Assembly: GCF_932294415.1 (NCBI RefSeq)
Contig: NC_065538.1
Span: forward strand, 21,731,759 to 21,795,758
Length of the DNA: 64,000 bases
Source of the DNA: Quercus robur
Taxonomy: Eukaryota > Streptophyta > Magnoliopsida > Fagales > Fagaceae
Direction of reading: 5' to 3'
This document shows, one piece after another, positions 47,712 through 59,013 of the stretch. Each line of letters starts with the position of its first letter. Positions within the stretch are counted from its first letter, which is position 1. The position numbers and the translations under genes were made by a program. A model generated the notes under the pieces. It saw only the letters and a list, made by a program, of their open reading frames with translations, was not told where the DNA came from and searched no databases.

Positions 47712-48651
47712 ATACAAACAAATCACCAATAAACTAATTATGCAATGGAAAATAAATAACACGGTGATTTGTTTACGAATGGGGAAAACCTAACGGCAAA
47801 AACCCCACCGGGTGATTTTCAGGTCACCACTCCTGAAACTCCACTATTATCACAACAAGGGGTTACAAGTAAAGGAATCCCAAGTATTTTACCAACCTAT
47901 AGTTGAACCCTTACCCCAATACCCAATTGGACTTATTCTGTAGTGACAATTCCTCCTTTCGATGCACGGCTCCCAAGTATGTGACTAACCAATTGTGCAG
48001 ATCCCTATACACGACTTCAATCACCAACTAAGAAGGTTGTTGGCTGCAAAGTTCTTCAATGCATCCACACGATGAAGATCAAGAAGATTCTTGGTCACAA
48101 AACCCTACGGTGCATATACACAACAACTTCTTCAAGAGAAAGAGATGAACTAGAGCAAGAACTTCGTCTCCGGTCACAATTTGCTTAAAGAGAGTTTGCT
48201 CAATATTTGTGCAACTTGTGAACTGTTTGTCGACCCTTAAAACAATCCTTTTATATGTCTAGGGTTATGAGAAAAAAAGGCCTAAAGACACATTCACGGA
48301 TTCCAAGAAAAATAGAACATAATTTCTGTTTCTTTAAACCTCGACAGATAGAAGTTGTCGAGCATTTGTCGAGCTAGCTATCAAGCCACGGGGCTGAAAT
48401 AGCTTCTTAAACCTTGACACATGCTATCTATCGAGCCAGCTGTCGAGCTTTAGTAACTCTACACTATTAGCTTGTTTTCTTGGACAGACTTGAAGGCTTC
48501 AACACTTGATCTTGAAACACGGTTTCTTGAAGTATTTAAACACATCCTAAATCTACCCAAATACAAGTAAAGTTTGTTTTGTCAAAGGATAAGCCAATTA
48601 CATAAAATAGTGACATATGTTCCTAACAAGTGAATCACATATGTCCTAACA
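47712..48651 (-). mobile_element. Foreign copia-type LTR inside copia element 1, minus strand, copy B
   Basis: On the minus strand it starts TGTTAGGACATATGTGATTC at 48651, a clean TG-type LTR end next to resumed gag sequence. It runs through sequence that includes (plus strand) CACCGGGTGATTTTCAGGTC. It is related to copy A (45208-45774) and unrelated to the host copia LTR. Its left end at 47712 abuts the truncated host LTR, so part of both was lost. Confidence 0.75.
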
Positions 48652-48910
48652 CTTAGGATGATCTCTAATTTGAATACACAGGAAGTTTTAGGTGCCGATA
48701 TTGATGGAGAATCCAAAGTGGATATGATACTCCAATCACTACCAGAATCATTTAAGAAATTCAGACTTAATTATAATATGAACAAAAAGATTTATTCATT
48801 GTCTAAATTAATGAATGAATTGGTAGTGGCGGAAGGCATTCTTGGTACATCCAGTGTTAATGCAAATATGGTTGAAGCTTTTACTTCTCAACCTAAGTCA
48901 AAAGGCAAGG

Positions 48911-48942
<32 letters not shown>

Positions 48943-49119
48943 GACTTCACCAAGCAAGATGGTAAACAAATTGCCTTAGGAGTTGCCAACAAAAGAAAGA
49001 AAATCAAAGGAAAGTGTTTCCATTGTGGTGAGAAAGGACATTGGAAGAGGAATTGTCCAAAATTCAGAGTTGCTAATAATAAGGGTATGAAAGTACATTC
49101 CTTCTTGAAATATGTTTAG
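48652..49119 (+). pseudogene. Copia element 1 gag, C-terminal part
   Basis: The frame begins at MISNLNTQEVLGADIDGESK and ends with a CCHC zinc knuckle, CFHCGEKGHWKRNC, which binds RNA. A lysine run of about eleven residues sits before it. The N-terminal half of gag and the leader are absent; compare the more complete gag at 61582-62330. The knuckle is intact here, unlike in element 2. The frame closes at 49119. Confidence 0.88.
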
Positions 49120-49129
49120 TACAAAATCT

Positions 49130-50560
49130 CACGGATTCCTGGTGTGTGGATTCAGGTTGTTCTAATCATATCTAAAATTCTTTGTAGGGGTTCCAAGAGA
49201 CCAGAAAGCTGAATGAAGGGGAATTGTTTCTTACTTTAGTTTATGGGAGTAGAATTCCAGTTGTAGTTGTTGGAGTGTTTAATTTATACTTTGATTCTAG
49301 AGTTTTAATATTGGAAGACTGTTTGTATGTACCTAATGTTTGGAGAAATTTAATTTCTACAACTTATTTAGGTAAACAAGGATATTATGTTATCTTGAAA
49401 GACAATGTTGTCATAAGAAGGATAAAGTGTTTATCTGTTCTGGCAATATTGTTGATGGTCATTATATTTTAACTCCTGATAAGCATGAATTATATAATTT
49501 TGAATTAGATAATAATTCATATGTGAAATTATTAAGAGAAAGTTTCCTTCAACTAGTGATGCATATCTTTGGCACTTGCGTTTGGGTCATATTAATTCAA
49601 ATAGAATTCAAAGACTGATCAAAGATGGTCTCTTACAGCCATTAGACTTTGATGGATTTCTAGTTTGTAAATCTTGTTTGGAAGGCAGAATGACCAAACG
49701 ACCTTTTAATGTAAAAGGTAGAAGAGCCCAAGATTTGCTAGAACTAGTGCATTCAAATGTATATGGTCCTATGTCAACCCAAGCAAGAGCTGGCTATGAG
49801 TAATTCATTACTTTTACCGATGATTACTTTAGATTTGGTTATGTTTACCTAATGAAACGGAAGTCCGAAACCTTTGAAAAGTTCAAAGAGTTTAAGGTTG
49901 AAGTTGAGAATCAATTAGGTAAATGCATAAAGGCCATTTGATCTGATCGAGGTGGCGAATACCTTCATGGGGATTTCAAGGATTACTTAACAAAAAATAG
50001 GATTATATCCCAATTGACTGCACCTGGAACTCCACAACAAAATGGTGTAGTAGAAAAAAGGAATAGGACTCTTTTAGATATGGTTTGGTCCATGATGAGT
50101 TATTCGACTCTATCAATTTCTTTTTGGGGATATGCCTTAAATACTGCAATGTATCTTCTAAATTTTGGTACCTTCAAAGTTTACTCCTAAAACACCTGTA
50201 GACTTGTGGAATGGGCATAAGCCTAGTATGAGACATCTCCATATTTGGGGTTGTCCAGCACATGTGTTAAAAGGAAAATCTGACAAGTTACAGTCTAAAA
50301 CAGAATTGGTTTTCTTTATAGGGTATCCAAAAGGAACTGTTGGAGGTTAATTCTATAGTCATAAAGACAATAAAGTATTTGTTAGTACAAATGCCAAATT
50401 TTTGGAAAATGACTATATGAATGATTATACTCCTAGCAGTAGAGTTGTTTTTGCTGAAATGAATAAACCTGTAATTGAACAACCAATGGATGAAACTAGG
50501 GATGATGTGGTCATATCGGATACACCACAAGACATTACTCATGAGATGACTAGTACATAA
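49130..50560 (+). pseudogene. Copia element 1 protease and integrase, broken
   Basis: Aspartic protease block SWCVDSGCSNHI (about 49137-49172, then a stop), followed by GELFLTLVYGSR and LYVPNVWRNLIST. The integrase follows: RLGHINSNRIQRL with VCKSCLEGRMTKRPF forms the HHCC zinc site, then the core with GVVEKRNRTLLDM, where the catalytic Glu is intact. Stops interrupt at about 49801 (TAA), 49938 (CGA to TGA) and 50348 (TAA). Frame changes occur as well. Function is lost. Confidence 0.88.
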
Positions 50561-52150
50561 GAGCCTTGTCGTAGTGGGAGGATTGTTAGGCCACCTATAA
50601 GATTTATAGGCTTGGGAGAAATTTATGAAGCTCTCTCAGAAGAGGCCAAAACTGATCCTTACACTTATAAAGAGGCAATGAATGATACAAATGTACATCA
50701 TTGGGTCAAAGCTATGAAATCTGAATTAGATTTAATGTATTCCAATCAAGTTTGGGGTCTTGTAAAGGTGCCTAATGGCATTAAACTTGTTGGTTGCAAA
50801 TGGGTTTACAAAAGGAAGAGAGGGGTAGATGGAAAGGTTGAAACCTTTAAAGCAAGGCTAGTGGCGAAAGGGTATACACAAAAAGAAGGTATTGATTATG
50901 AAGAAACTTTTTCACCAATAGAAATGCTTAAATGGCAAATGGATGAGATTTGGTAAATGGATGTCAAGATTGCTTTTCTAAATGGCAATCTTGAAGAAGA
51001 AATCTATATGAAGCAACCAGAAGGTTTCATAGCAAAGAACCAAAAGCTTATGGTATGCAAGTTGAAAAGGTCCATTTATGGACTTAAGCAAGCATCTAGG
51101 TCATGGAACATCAAATTTGATCAAGCAATCAAGTCATTTGTTTTTGAACAAAATCTTGATGAAACATGTGTGTACAAAAGACATCGAGATAAAATAGTAA
51201 TGCTCTTAGTACTTTATGTTGATGATATTATACTTAGTGGAAATGAAGTAGGGGTAATGTCATCGGTAAAGGTTTGGTTGTCAAGCCAATTTGATATGAA
51301 GGACTTGGGGGAGGCTAACTTTATTCTAGGGATCAAGCTTTGGCGAGATCGCAAGAATAAAATGTTAGGCTTATCATAAGCTGGATATATAGATAAGGTT
51401 CTAGAAAGGTTTAGCATGCAAAACTCCAAGAAAGGATTACTTCCTTTCAGACATGGAGTTCCTCTGTCTGATGACCAAAGGACTAAGACTCTTAAGGAAG
51501 AAAATATGATGAGACAAGTTCCTTATGCTTCTGCAGTGGGAAGTCTCATGTATGCCATGCTTTGTACTAGATCAGATATCTGTTATTCAGTTAGCATGGC
51601 TAGTCAATAACAATCAAATCCAGGACCAAAACATTGGCAAGCTGTAAAGCATATTCTCAAGTATCTATGGAGAATAAGAAATTATATGCTTGTTTATTGG
51701 TGTGGGGATTTGATTCCTATTGGCTATACAGATTCAGATTTTCAATCAGATCTTGCTTTCAGAAAGTCCACTTCAGGTTATGTATTTACCTTGGGAGGTG
51801 GAGCCATAAGTTGGAGGAGCGTTAAACAATCTTGCATTGTTGACTCCACCATGGAAGCTGAATATGTTGCAGCTTGTGAAGTGGCAAAGAAAGCTGTTTG
51901 GCTCAAGAAATTCCTTTCTGATCTTGGTGTTGTGAGAATGGAGCAAGTTTTTATCACATTGTTTTGCAACAATAGTGGAGCGGTTGCACAATCCAAAGAT
52001 CCATGGAATTACAAGAAATGAAAGCACAATGAAAGAAAGTACCACATCATTCAGGACATTGTTGCTTGAGAAGATGTAGTAGTAGCAAAGATAGATAGTG
52101 CAAATATTCTAGCAGATCCCTTGTCCAAAGCCTTGCCTCAAAAGACCTTT
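50561..52150 (+). pseudogene. Copia element 1 reverse transcriptase and RNase H, broken
   Basis: The frame at 50612-50956 reads WVKAMKSELDLMYSNQVWGL, WVYKRKRGVDGKVETFKARL and EETFSP, then a shortened segment and a stop (TAA, 50954-50956) just before MDVKIAFLNGNLEEEIYMKQ. LLVLYVDDIILSGN carries an intact YVDD active site. The RNase H part (51686-52021) includes YTDSDF, KSTSGYVFTLGGGAISW and VDSTMEAEYVAACEVAKKAV, with its acidic residues present. A stop at 52019-52021 precedes the C-terminal tail. A purine-rich stretch GGGCAAGTGGGCGA at the end is the polypurine tract next to the LTR. Confidence 0.9.
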
Positions 52151-52214
52151 GAGTTACAACTAGAGGGAATGGGAGTTAGATTAGCGCACAATAGTCTTAG
52201 GGCAAGTGGGCGAT

Positions 52215-53207
52215 TGTTAGGATTAGTGCCCTTAAATCCTATTGTATGATGTTATGTATGACATTATGTGTGACATTATGTATGACTTACTGTTGTGATT
52301 AATAAAGTTGTTTTATTATTATCTAAAATTATGGTAACATGAATATTTGAACATTATCATATAGTCCATGAGATGCATAGTATGAGATTTATGTGATTTA
52401 GTTACAAGAAGTTATAAGTCACAAGTTCTTTGTAAACTTAGAATTTTAGTTCGTAGTCGGTGATGAAATTGGACATTTCATCTGCAAAGACTATAACATA
52501 TCAACTAAGATGATTTGTCTTGATCATGGAAGTGGAGACTTCTAGTTGCTATGTGGATATGTTTTAAGAGTTAAGACATGTTGAATTGAACTACTGTGAG
52601 ATTTATTATCTTCCTAACAACTGTCAAATGAATAATAAATCTCACGACTTCTATTTATATCAATTCTTAATCTTAAGAGAATAGTGCAGCTGATCATGAA
52701 GTTTAGGTTGCTTTGATATACTAGGATTGAGATCTAAAATCACAGTGAAAACCTCAGTATGTTGGGCAGTCACATTTAGTGTTGATGGAACATATATTCT
52801 TAAGATGGAATTCATAGTCTCTTAACGGAGATATGAAATATTCCCTTGAGATAAGTTTAATGAGTTTGGTTATTTAGAATATTAGGCCTAACTATTTTAG
52901 TAAGGAGTTACTAAAGTATATATTTATAAAATTGGATTTCATAAATATGTGACGAATAACATAAAGGATTAAATTGGGTACTCAAGGAATAAGATGTAGT
53001 AATCTTCAAAGTGGCAGTCTAAATTTATAACTTTGTATTACTACGAATATTTTATGAAGGGTTTGCATGTATAATAAAGTCTTATGATATAATTTATTAA
53101 TAAGGCTTAGAGTGCAATTATATTTATATAGTGGTATTAAATATAATTAATGGTAACTTTGGACTTGTCAAGAGTTTATAGAAAAGCCCAAGGCCCCTTG
53201 GAGCTAG
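52215..53207 (+). mobile_element. 3' LTR of copia element 1, truncated at its end
   Basis: Starts TGTTAGGATTAGTGCCCTTA right after the polypurine tract and ends at TTGGAGCTAG, where the next LTR begins. The last roughly 430 bases of the family LTR are missing. Confidence 0.9.
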
Positions 53208-53302
53208 GATTAGGGCCCTTAAATCCTATTGCATGATGCTATGTATGAAATTATGTATGACATTATATATGACTTAGTGTTGTCATTAATAATGTTATTT
53301 TA
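53205..53302 (+). mobile_element. 5' LTR of copia element 2, first segment
   Basis: Starts TAGGATTAGGGCCCTTAAAT, lacking the initial TGT, and continues to the LINE insertion point. The LTR resumes at 59014. The two pieces together give an LTR of about 1.4 kb. Confidence 0.85.
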
Positions 53303-53472
53303 AAAAAATGACCTGGAAGGGTTTCTTTGACCTAGGTTTGGCGGCGCTAGACTCCCTGGTTGGTAGAATTTTGTTTCCTACGTTGTAGGAATTGAGTTCC
53401 CTTACGTTACTTGCTAGCATAGAGGGCTAGGGTGTTGTTTTCCTGTATAGTGGAGAAGAAAAATTCTGAGAT

Positions 53473-55018
53473 GGACAATTTAGCGGCGGCGTGGACTCGG
53501 TTATCATTATCTGAACAGGAAGGGGAGGTTTTTAACTTTGCTAAACAAAAGTGCAGGACAAAGTGTACATTAGCTGCTAAGTTTTTCACAAAGTGTGCAC
53601 TAAACATTGAAGCTGTTGCTTGGACTCTCAAGCCTTTATGGAGGCAAAGCATGATTTTGAGATTCAAGACATGGTTGATCATATTATGCTATTTGTCTTT
53701 GAGAATGAAATAGACACCAATAGAGTCTTGATGGGAGAACTGTGGAGTTTTGATAAATATTTGATTGTCTTGCAAAGATATGAGGATGATAACTCATTGA
53801 GGAGGCTTCGTTTTGACATGGCAAAATTCTGGGTTTAGGTACACGACTTACCAGTTTGGCAGATGGTTACTGAAATGGTGGAAGCTTTGTGTTAGTCTAC
53901 TAGTTGGGTTATTCAATCAAGGGATAGTTTTGAGACGGATTTTAGAGATTTTTTAAGAGTTAGAGTAGAGGTTGGGGTGCACAAACCTTTATGTCGAGGT
54001 CTCAAGGTACACTTCAGTCAAGATAAGGAGGGATGGGTAATGTTTCGGTATGAGCGTTTGCCGCTATTTTGTCACTGGTGTGGTATTCTGAATCATGATT
54101 CGAAGGACTGCGATCTTTGGCTTCAAAATAAAAGTGAATTGAGAGTGGAGGACAAAGAATATGGTGCTTGGTTAAGGGCTGATCCTCCTAGTTTGCTACC
54201 GAAAAAGGTGGTCAGGGTGAGTGGATCAGGTGTTAGTATGGCATTTGCTTGCGGTCCTAATGCAACGACTGGTGACTCAGCTAGGGAAACAGGTGCACTA
54301 GAGGGAAATCAAATTGTTGAGGAACAGGTTGACTGGGAGGGGGGGGTCCTCTGACACGAATCTGGATAGTGGTAGGGAAGAAGGGGACTTTCTTCAAGGG
54401 GTTCCAAAAATTTTGGTAATTTTGAGGAATGAGGATGCTTTCCAAAATCATCTTAAGGAAATTGATATGGAATTAGAGGGTAATCTAAGTACTATGCAGG
54501 GTGCAATGGAGTCATCTACACCATTAGGGAGTGGGGCCGATTCTCAAGGGAGGGAGATAATTATGGTTGAAGACTCTAATTTGGTAGGCATTGATCAGGA
54601 GGTAGTGGAGAATTTAATTCAGTCAGATGTGGATATTTGTGGCAAGGGTCCAAGTGAAACAGAGGGGGAAAGAGTTATGAGGTGTCCAACAATTTTGGAG
54701 GAACAAAGCCTACGGGAATCAGTGAGACAAGACCTGGGACCAGATGAACAGGTGGGGGAGAAGGACAATTATAGTGCAGGTGTGCCAAGCAGTGGTGCTT
54801 GGAAGAGACGTCAACATAAGCCCAAAGTGGATAGTGCTGTGATGCCTAAGGATGTTGACGTGGGGTCCAAACATAAAAGCAAATCATTACTTGCTCTAAA
54901 TGAAACTAAAGTGGCCAAAAATCGAAGGGGAGAGGCAGAAGTTCTTGAAGTTAGCAATCTCTTGCAAAATGAATTTGGATCGACAGTGACTGCAAGGCAG
55001 CACTGTTGGGATCAATGA
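53473..55018 (+). pseudogene. LINE ORF1 (DUF4283-type with zinc knuckle), frameshifted
   Basis: Starts MDNLAAAWTRLSLSEQEGEV. It then shifts frame near 53640 to DFEIQDMVDHIMLFVFEN and RRLRFDMAKFWV, where a TAG (53836-53838) replaces an expected Gln before HDLPVW. The zinc knuckle CHWCGILNHDSKDC (about 54070-54111) follows, then a hydrophilic tail. Another frame change lies at an eight-G run near 54340-54347. The product would be the RNA-binding ORF1 protein. Its stop TGA (55016-55018) overlaps the ORF2 start ATG (55015-55017) as ATGA. Confidence 0.85.
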
Positions 55019-55830
55019 GTACCTTTAGTTGGAACTGTCGGGGGCTTGGGAACTGCCGCGCAATTCAAGCTCTCCGGAGCATAGTTGAGAAAGAAGTTCC
55101 CAACTTAGTTTTCCTCATGGAGACTAAGATTCCAAGAAAACAACAGCAAAAGATGAAGGATATTTAGAGTTCTATTGGTTTTACTCAAGGACTAATTGTT
55201 CCAAGTGTAGGTAGGAGTGGGGGTTTAGCTCTTTTTTGGAAACCATAAACTTCTGTGAACATCAGAGGCTATTCGAAATGGTTCATTGATGTTGAGATTG
55301 GAAGTAATAGTGATTAAGGGGGTTGGCGTTTTGCTGGTTTTTACAGGCAACAAGACACTAGCAAACAAGAAGAAGCATTGCAGATTTTAGAAGGTTTTGG
55401 TCGACATAATAGTTCACCTTGGCTTTGCATTGGCGATTATAACGAAATTCTAAGTAACTCTGAAATGATGGGTGGTCAGCTTAGGCTAGCAAGGCAGATG
55501 GATAGGTTCTGTAAAATCATGGATTTGTGTCAGTTTAGGGATTTGGAGTACTTGGGTGCAAAGTTTACTTGGTCAAGGCATTTTGAGAATGGGGTAAGCA
55601 TTTGGGCAAGACTGGATTAGGCATTAGCTAATGAGGAGTGGGTGCAAAAATTCCCTAATGCGAGAGTGTACCATATTTCTACATCTGATTCTGACCATTG
55701 CATGTTAAGCTTACATTGGAACCAAAATGTGAGAAGTAGTCCAAGAACAGGGAAATTATTTCAGTTCGAAGCCATGTGGTTGCGTGATCCTCAGTGTCCA
55801 GAGGTAGTCAGTGAAGCCTAGGAATGTGGT
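55015..55830 (+). pseudogene. LINE ORF2 endonuclease domain, with stops
   Basis: Starts MSTFSWNCRGLGNCRAIQAL, the standard plant LINE ORF2 beginning. It continues VFLMETK, then FYRQQ, PWLCIGDYNEIL (catalytic Asp) and FTWSRHF, and ends SDHCMLSL, the SDH motif of AP-like endonucleases. Stops at about 55165, 55246, 55315, 55618 and 55818 interrupt it. Otherwise the domain is well preserved. Confidence 0.88.
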
Positions 55831-57570
55831 CTTGCCTACTCCACGGGGTATCTAATTAAAAACTGCTTACAGTCGTGTTAGGAGGCACTAACATGATGGA
55901 ATAAGGAGGAGTTTGGTCATATGGGGCGGCGCATATCAAGCCTAAGAACCCTGCTTCAATGTTTGGAATCTCAACTAGATTTGCATGGGGAAGAAATTCA
56001 TAGTGTGTGGAGAGAGCTGAATTCGTGGCTGGATACAGAGGAAGTCATATGGCAGCGGCGGTCTAGGAACTTGTATTTGGTGGCTGGTGATCGTAATACC
56101 AAGTTTTTTCATGTGAAAACTTCGACCAGATACCAAAAAAATCTGATGGAAGGTTTGGAGGATAGCTCAGGTTCTTGGCAGAACTCTCCTAAAGCGGTGG
56201 AAGCAATTGTGTTAGATTATTTCTCTACTCTTTTTACCACATCCAACCTAACAGAGATTGAAAGAGTCATTGATACGGTTCAAGTAGTAGTTTCCAAGTC
56301 CATGAATCAGCTTTTAGGCTGTGACTTTCCAGCTTTGGAAGTCCACCAAGCTCTGAAACAAATGCACCCCACCATGGCACTAGGCCCAGATGGTATGCCC
56401 CCTTTTCTATCAAAAATTTTGGTCTCTTTCTGGTACTTGTGTTACTAAGGCAGTTTTGGATTTTTTGAACCATGGGGTGGCCCCTCCTGATTTTAATGAC
56501 ACTCACATTGTTCTTATTCCAAAAATTAAAAACCCCCGTAAGGTTACTGATTATAGACCTATAAGCCTTTATAATGTCATTTATAAATTAGCTTCTAAAA
56601 TTGTGGCTAATAGATTGAAGACTGTTCTGTCTAGCATTGTTAGTGAAACCAAAGTGCCTTCACTAAAGGTTGGTTTATTACTGACAATATCCTTGTTGCT
56701 TATGGGACTATGCACCATATTAATCATAAAAGATTGAGGAGATGGCTTTGAAACTTGATATGAGTAAGCCATATGAGAAGGTGGAGTGGGACTGTTTGAA
56801 GGGTATAATGCAGAAGCTTGGTATTCATAGGAGAATGGTGGAGGTAGTTATGAGATGTGTTTGCACTATTACTTAGAGGGCGTATTATTCCTTCCAGGGG
56901 TTTATGTCAAGGGGACTCTCTTTCTCCTTACCTATTTTTACTTTGTGTAGAGGGCTTATCTAGTTTACTTAGACAACAGGTGGAAAGGGGTAGTCTTAAG
57001 GGGGTGGCTACTTGCTGTGAGGTGCTGTAACGAATTTTTTCAATCTATAAGTCAGTGTTGGGACAACAGTTGAATCAGAAAAGATGGCCTTATTTTTTAG
57101 CAAAAATACTCCAAACGCCACTCAAGAGGAGATTCAATGACGTTTTAGGGCTCTTATGATTTGGCTGCATGAAAAATATTTGGGTTTGCCATCTCTGGTT
57201 AGGAGGTCTAAACACAATACATTTAATGATTTAAGGATAAGCTAGGGAGTAAATTATTAGGTTGGAAGGAGAAGCTTCTCTCTAATGCCGGCAAGGAAAT
57301 TCTTATAAAATCTGTGGGTCAAGCTATCCCTTCACATACTTTGAGTTGTTTTAAGCTTCTCGATGCATTATGTGATGAGCTCGCTGGTATGGTGTGGTGT
57401 TTTTGGTGGGGGCAACACAAAAACCATAATGTAGTGGCATTGCTAAGTTGGGATAAGATGTGTGCTCCAAAAGAGGAAGGAGGAATGGGCTTTCGTGATT
57501 TGAAGACTTTTAATATTGCTTTGTTAGCAAAGCAGGGGTGGCGACTCTAGACTTGTCCAAATTCCTTGTT
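55831..57570 (+). pseudogene. LINE ORF2 reverse transcriptase, lacking the FADD block
   Basis: Contains WRELNSWLDTEEVIWQRRSR, GDRNTKFFH, APLGPDGMP-like text (ALGPDGMPPFL), LIPKIKNPRKVTDYRPISLY, and MALKLDMSKPYEKVEW with the motif A Asp. Between GVATCCEVL (about 57003-57029) and the block that ends LGQQLNQKR (about 57055-57084) the segment that should carry FADD is gone. [20 protein letters not shown] and [20 protein letters not shown] continue the thumb region. Frameshifts and stops are frequent. Confidence 0.88.
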
Positions 57571-58260
57571 CCACTGAGTGTATAAGGCCAAATATTTTCC
57601 TCATGGTGATTTCTTGAATGCTTTTTTTGGGAAAACATCCATCTTACTCTTGGCGTAGCATTATGGCTGCTCAAAAGACAGTTCAACTTGGTTAATGCTG
57701 GCAAATTGGTAATGGGGAGTGTGCAAAACTGTGGAGGGATAAGTAGCTACCTACTCCTTCGTCATATAGATTGGCTACTCCCCCTGGTCTTTTCCCTGAG
57801 GATGCTTCGATCTCTGTGCTGATTAATTTGGTTGCTGCAACATGGAAATCAGACCTTATCCATGAGTTGTTTATGCCCTTTGATGCTGAGGCTATTTTTT
57901 CCATTCTTCTTGGTGCTTCATTGCCAACTAATAAGTTGATATGGGCTCTATTTTCATCGGGTTAGTTTACTGTGAGCAACACTTATAAGGTCACTCGCAA
58001 ATCCTTGTGTGAGCTGCAACAAGGTGAGTGTTCTTCGTCACAGCACCTAACAACTTTTTAGAGATGTATTTGGAAGCTGCCTATGCCGAATAAAGTCAAG
58101 GTTCTTTCTTGGTGAGCTTGCAGGAATATTTTGCCTACTAAAGCAAATCTTTTTATTTGGAAAGTGCCTCAGGATGATGTATGTGAAGAATGTGGTGTGG
58201 TTGTGTAGTCTTCAAGTCATATGTTTTGGCTAATTTGGTGGAGATACATGAATTCATAGA
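57571..58260 (+). pseudogene. LINE ORF2 zf-RVT region, with stops
   Basis: Contains CIWKLPMPNKVKVLSW, then a TGA (58113-58115) where Arg is expected, ACRNILPTKANLF and VCEECGVVV, the zf-RVT pattern. TAG at 58059-58061 replaces an expected Trp. Confidence 0.8.
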
Positions 58261-58390
58261 CCTGGTTTAGTATGCTTAGAATGTGAAGCAGATGGTTTTT
58301 TCAGGGCTGGCACAACTATTTATGATTGCGTGGGGAATTTGGTCTAACTAGAATGAAATTCGAACAGGTGGCTCATGGAAGTCAGCTTCG

Positions 58391-58978
58391 TTGAGTGTTG
58401 GGTGGAATTTAGACTATCTGGAGGAGTATCAGGTTGCCAATCATTCAGTTCAGACTAACTTACCAAACTCTAAGATTGGTTGGTCACTTCCTCATCCTTC
58501 GGGTTTCAAAGTAAATGTGGATGGTGCTATTTTTGAAAATCTGCGCTCAGTGGGAATTGTAGTAGTTATTCGTGATCATTTGGGGTCGGTCCGAGTGGCT
58601 TTGAGTATGAAGATTCATGCATTGTTGGGGCCTCTTGAAATTGTAGCTAAGGTGATGGAGGAAGGTTTGAGGTTTGCAAGGGACAGAGGCTTTAGAACAG
58701 CAGGTTTTGAAGGTGATTCTTGGGTGGTTTACCAATTGTTGATTGGTTCGGCCACCCTACCTACAAGTATTTCCAATATCATTTCAGGAGTATTGTTACA
58801 GGTTTTAAGGTTTAATGAGTGTAATTTTTCTTTTGTCTAGAGGACTAGTAACAAAGTTGCCCATGGGTTAGTTCAATATGCTAGGCACTTTTCAGATTCT
58901 AGTATTTGGTTAGAGGAAACTCCAAATTTCATTGAGAACTTAGTATTTCAAGATGTACTATTTTTATCCTCTTCTTAA
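58391..58978 (+). pseudogene. LINE ORF2 RNase H domain
   Basis: HPSGFKVNVDGAIFENLRSV holds the first Asp, VVVIRDHLGSV follows, EIVAKVMEEGLRFARDRGF has the Glu and FEGDSWVVYQLL an Asp. A TAG (58838-58840) replaces a Trp before RTSNKVAHGLVQYARHF, the final His-containing helix. The frame then runs to a terminal stop near 58976, just before the A tail. Confidence 0.85.
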
Positions 58979-59013
58979 TAAAATGACGTTATTCACATAA
59001 AAAAAAGATGAAG

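Larger units (their letters stand above)
53303..59013 (+). mobile_element. Nearly full-length L1-type LINE inserted in the copia LTR
   Basis: Plus-strand element with a 5' UTR of about 170 bp, ORF1, ORF2 (endonuclease, RT, zf-RVT, RNase H) and a short A tail (58999-59006). The LTR continues on both sides. GTTATTTTA occurs at 53294-53302 and 59014-59022, a 9-bp target duplication, possibly 12 bp with one mismatch. Many stops and frameshifts make it inactive. The length of about 5.7 kb fits a full-length plant L1. Confidence 0.9.
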
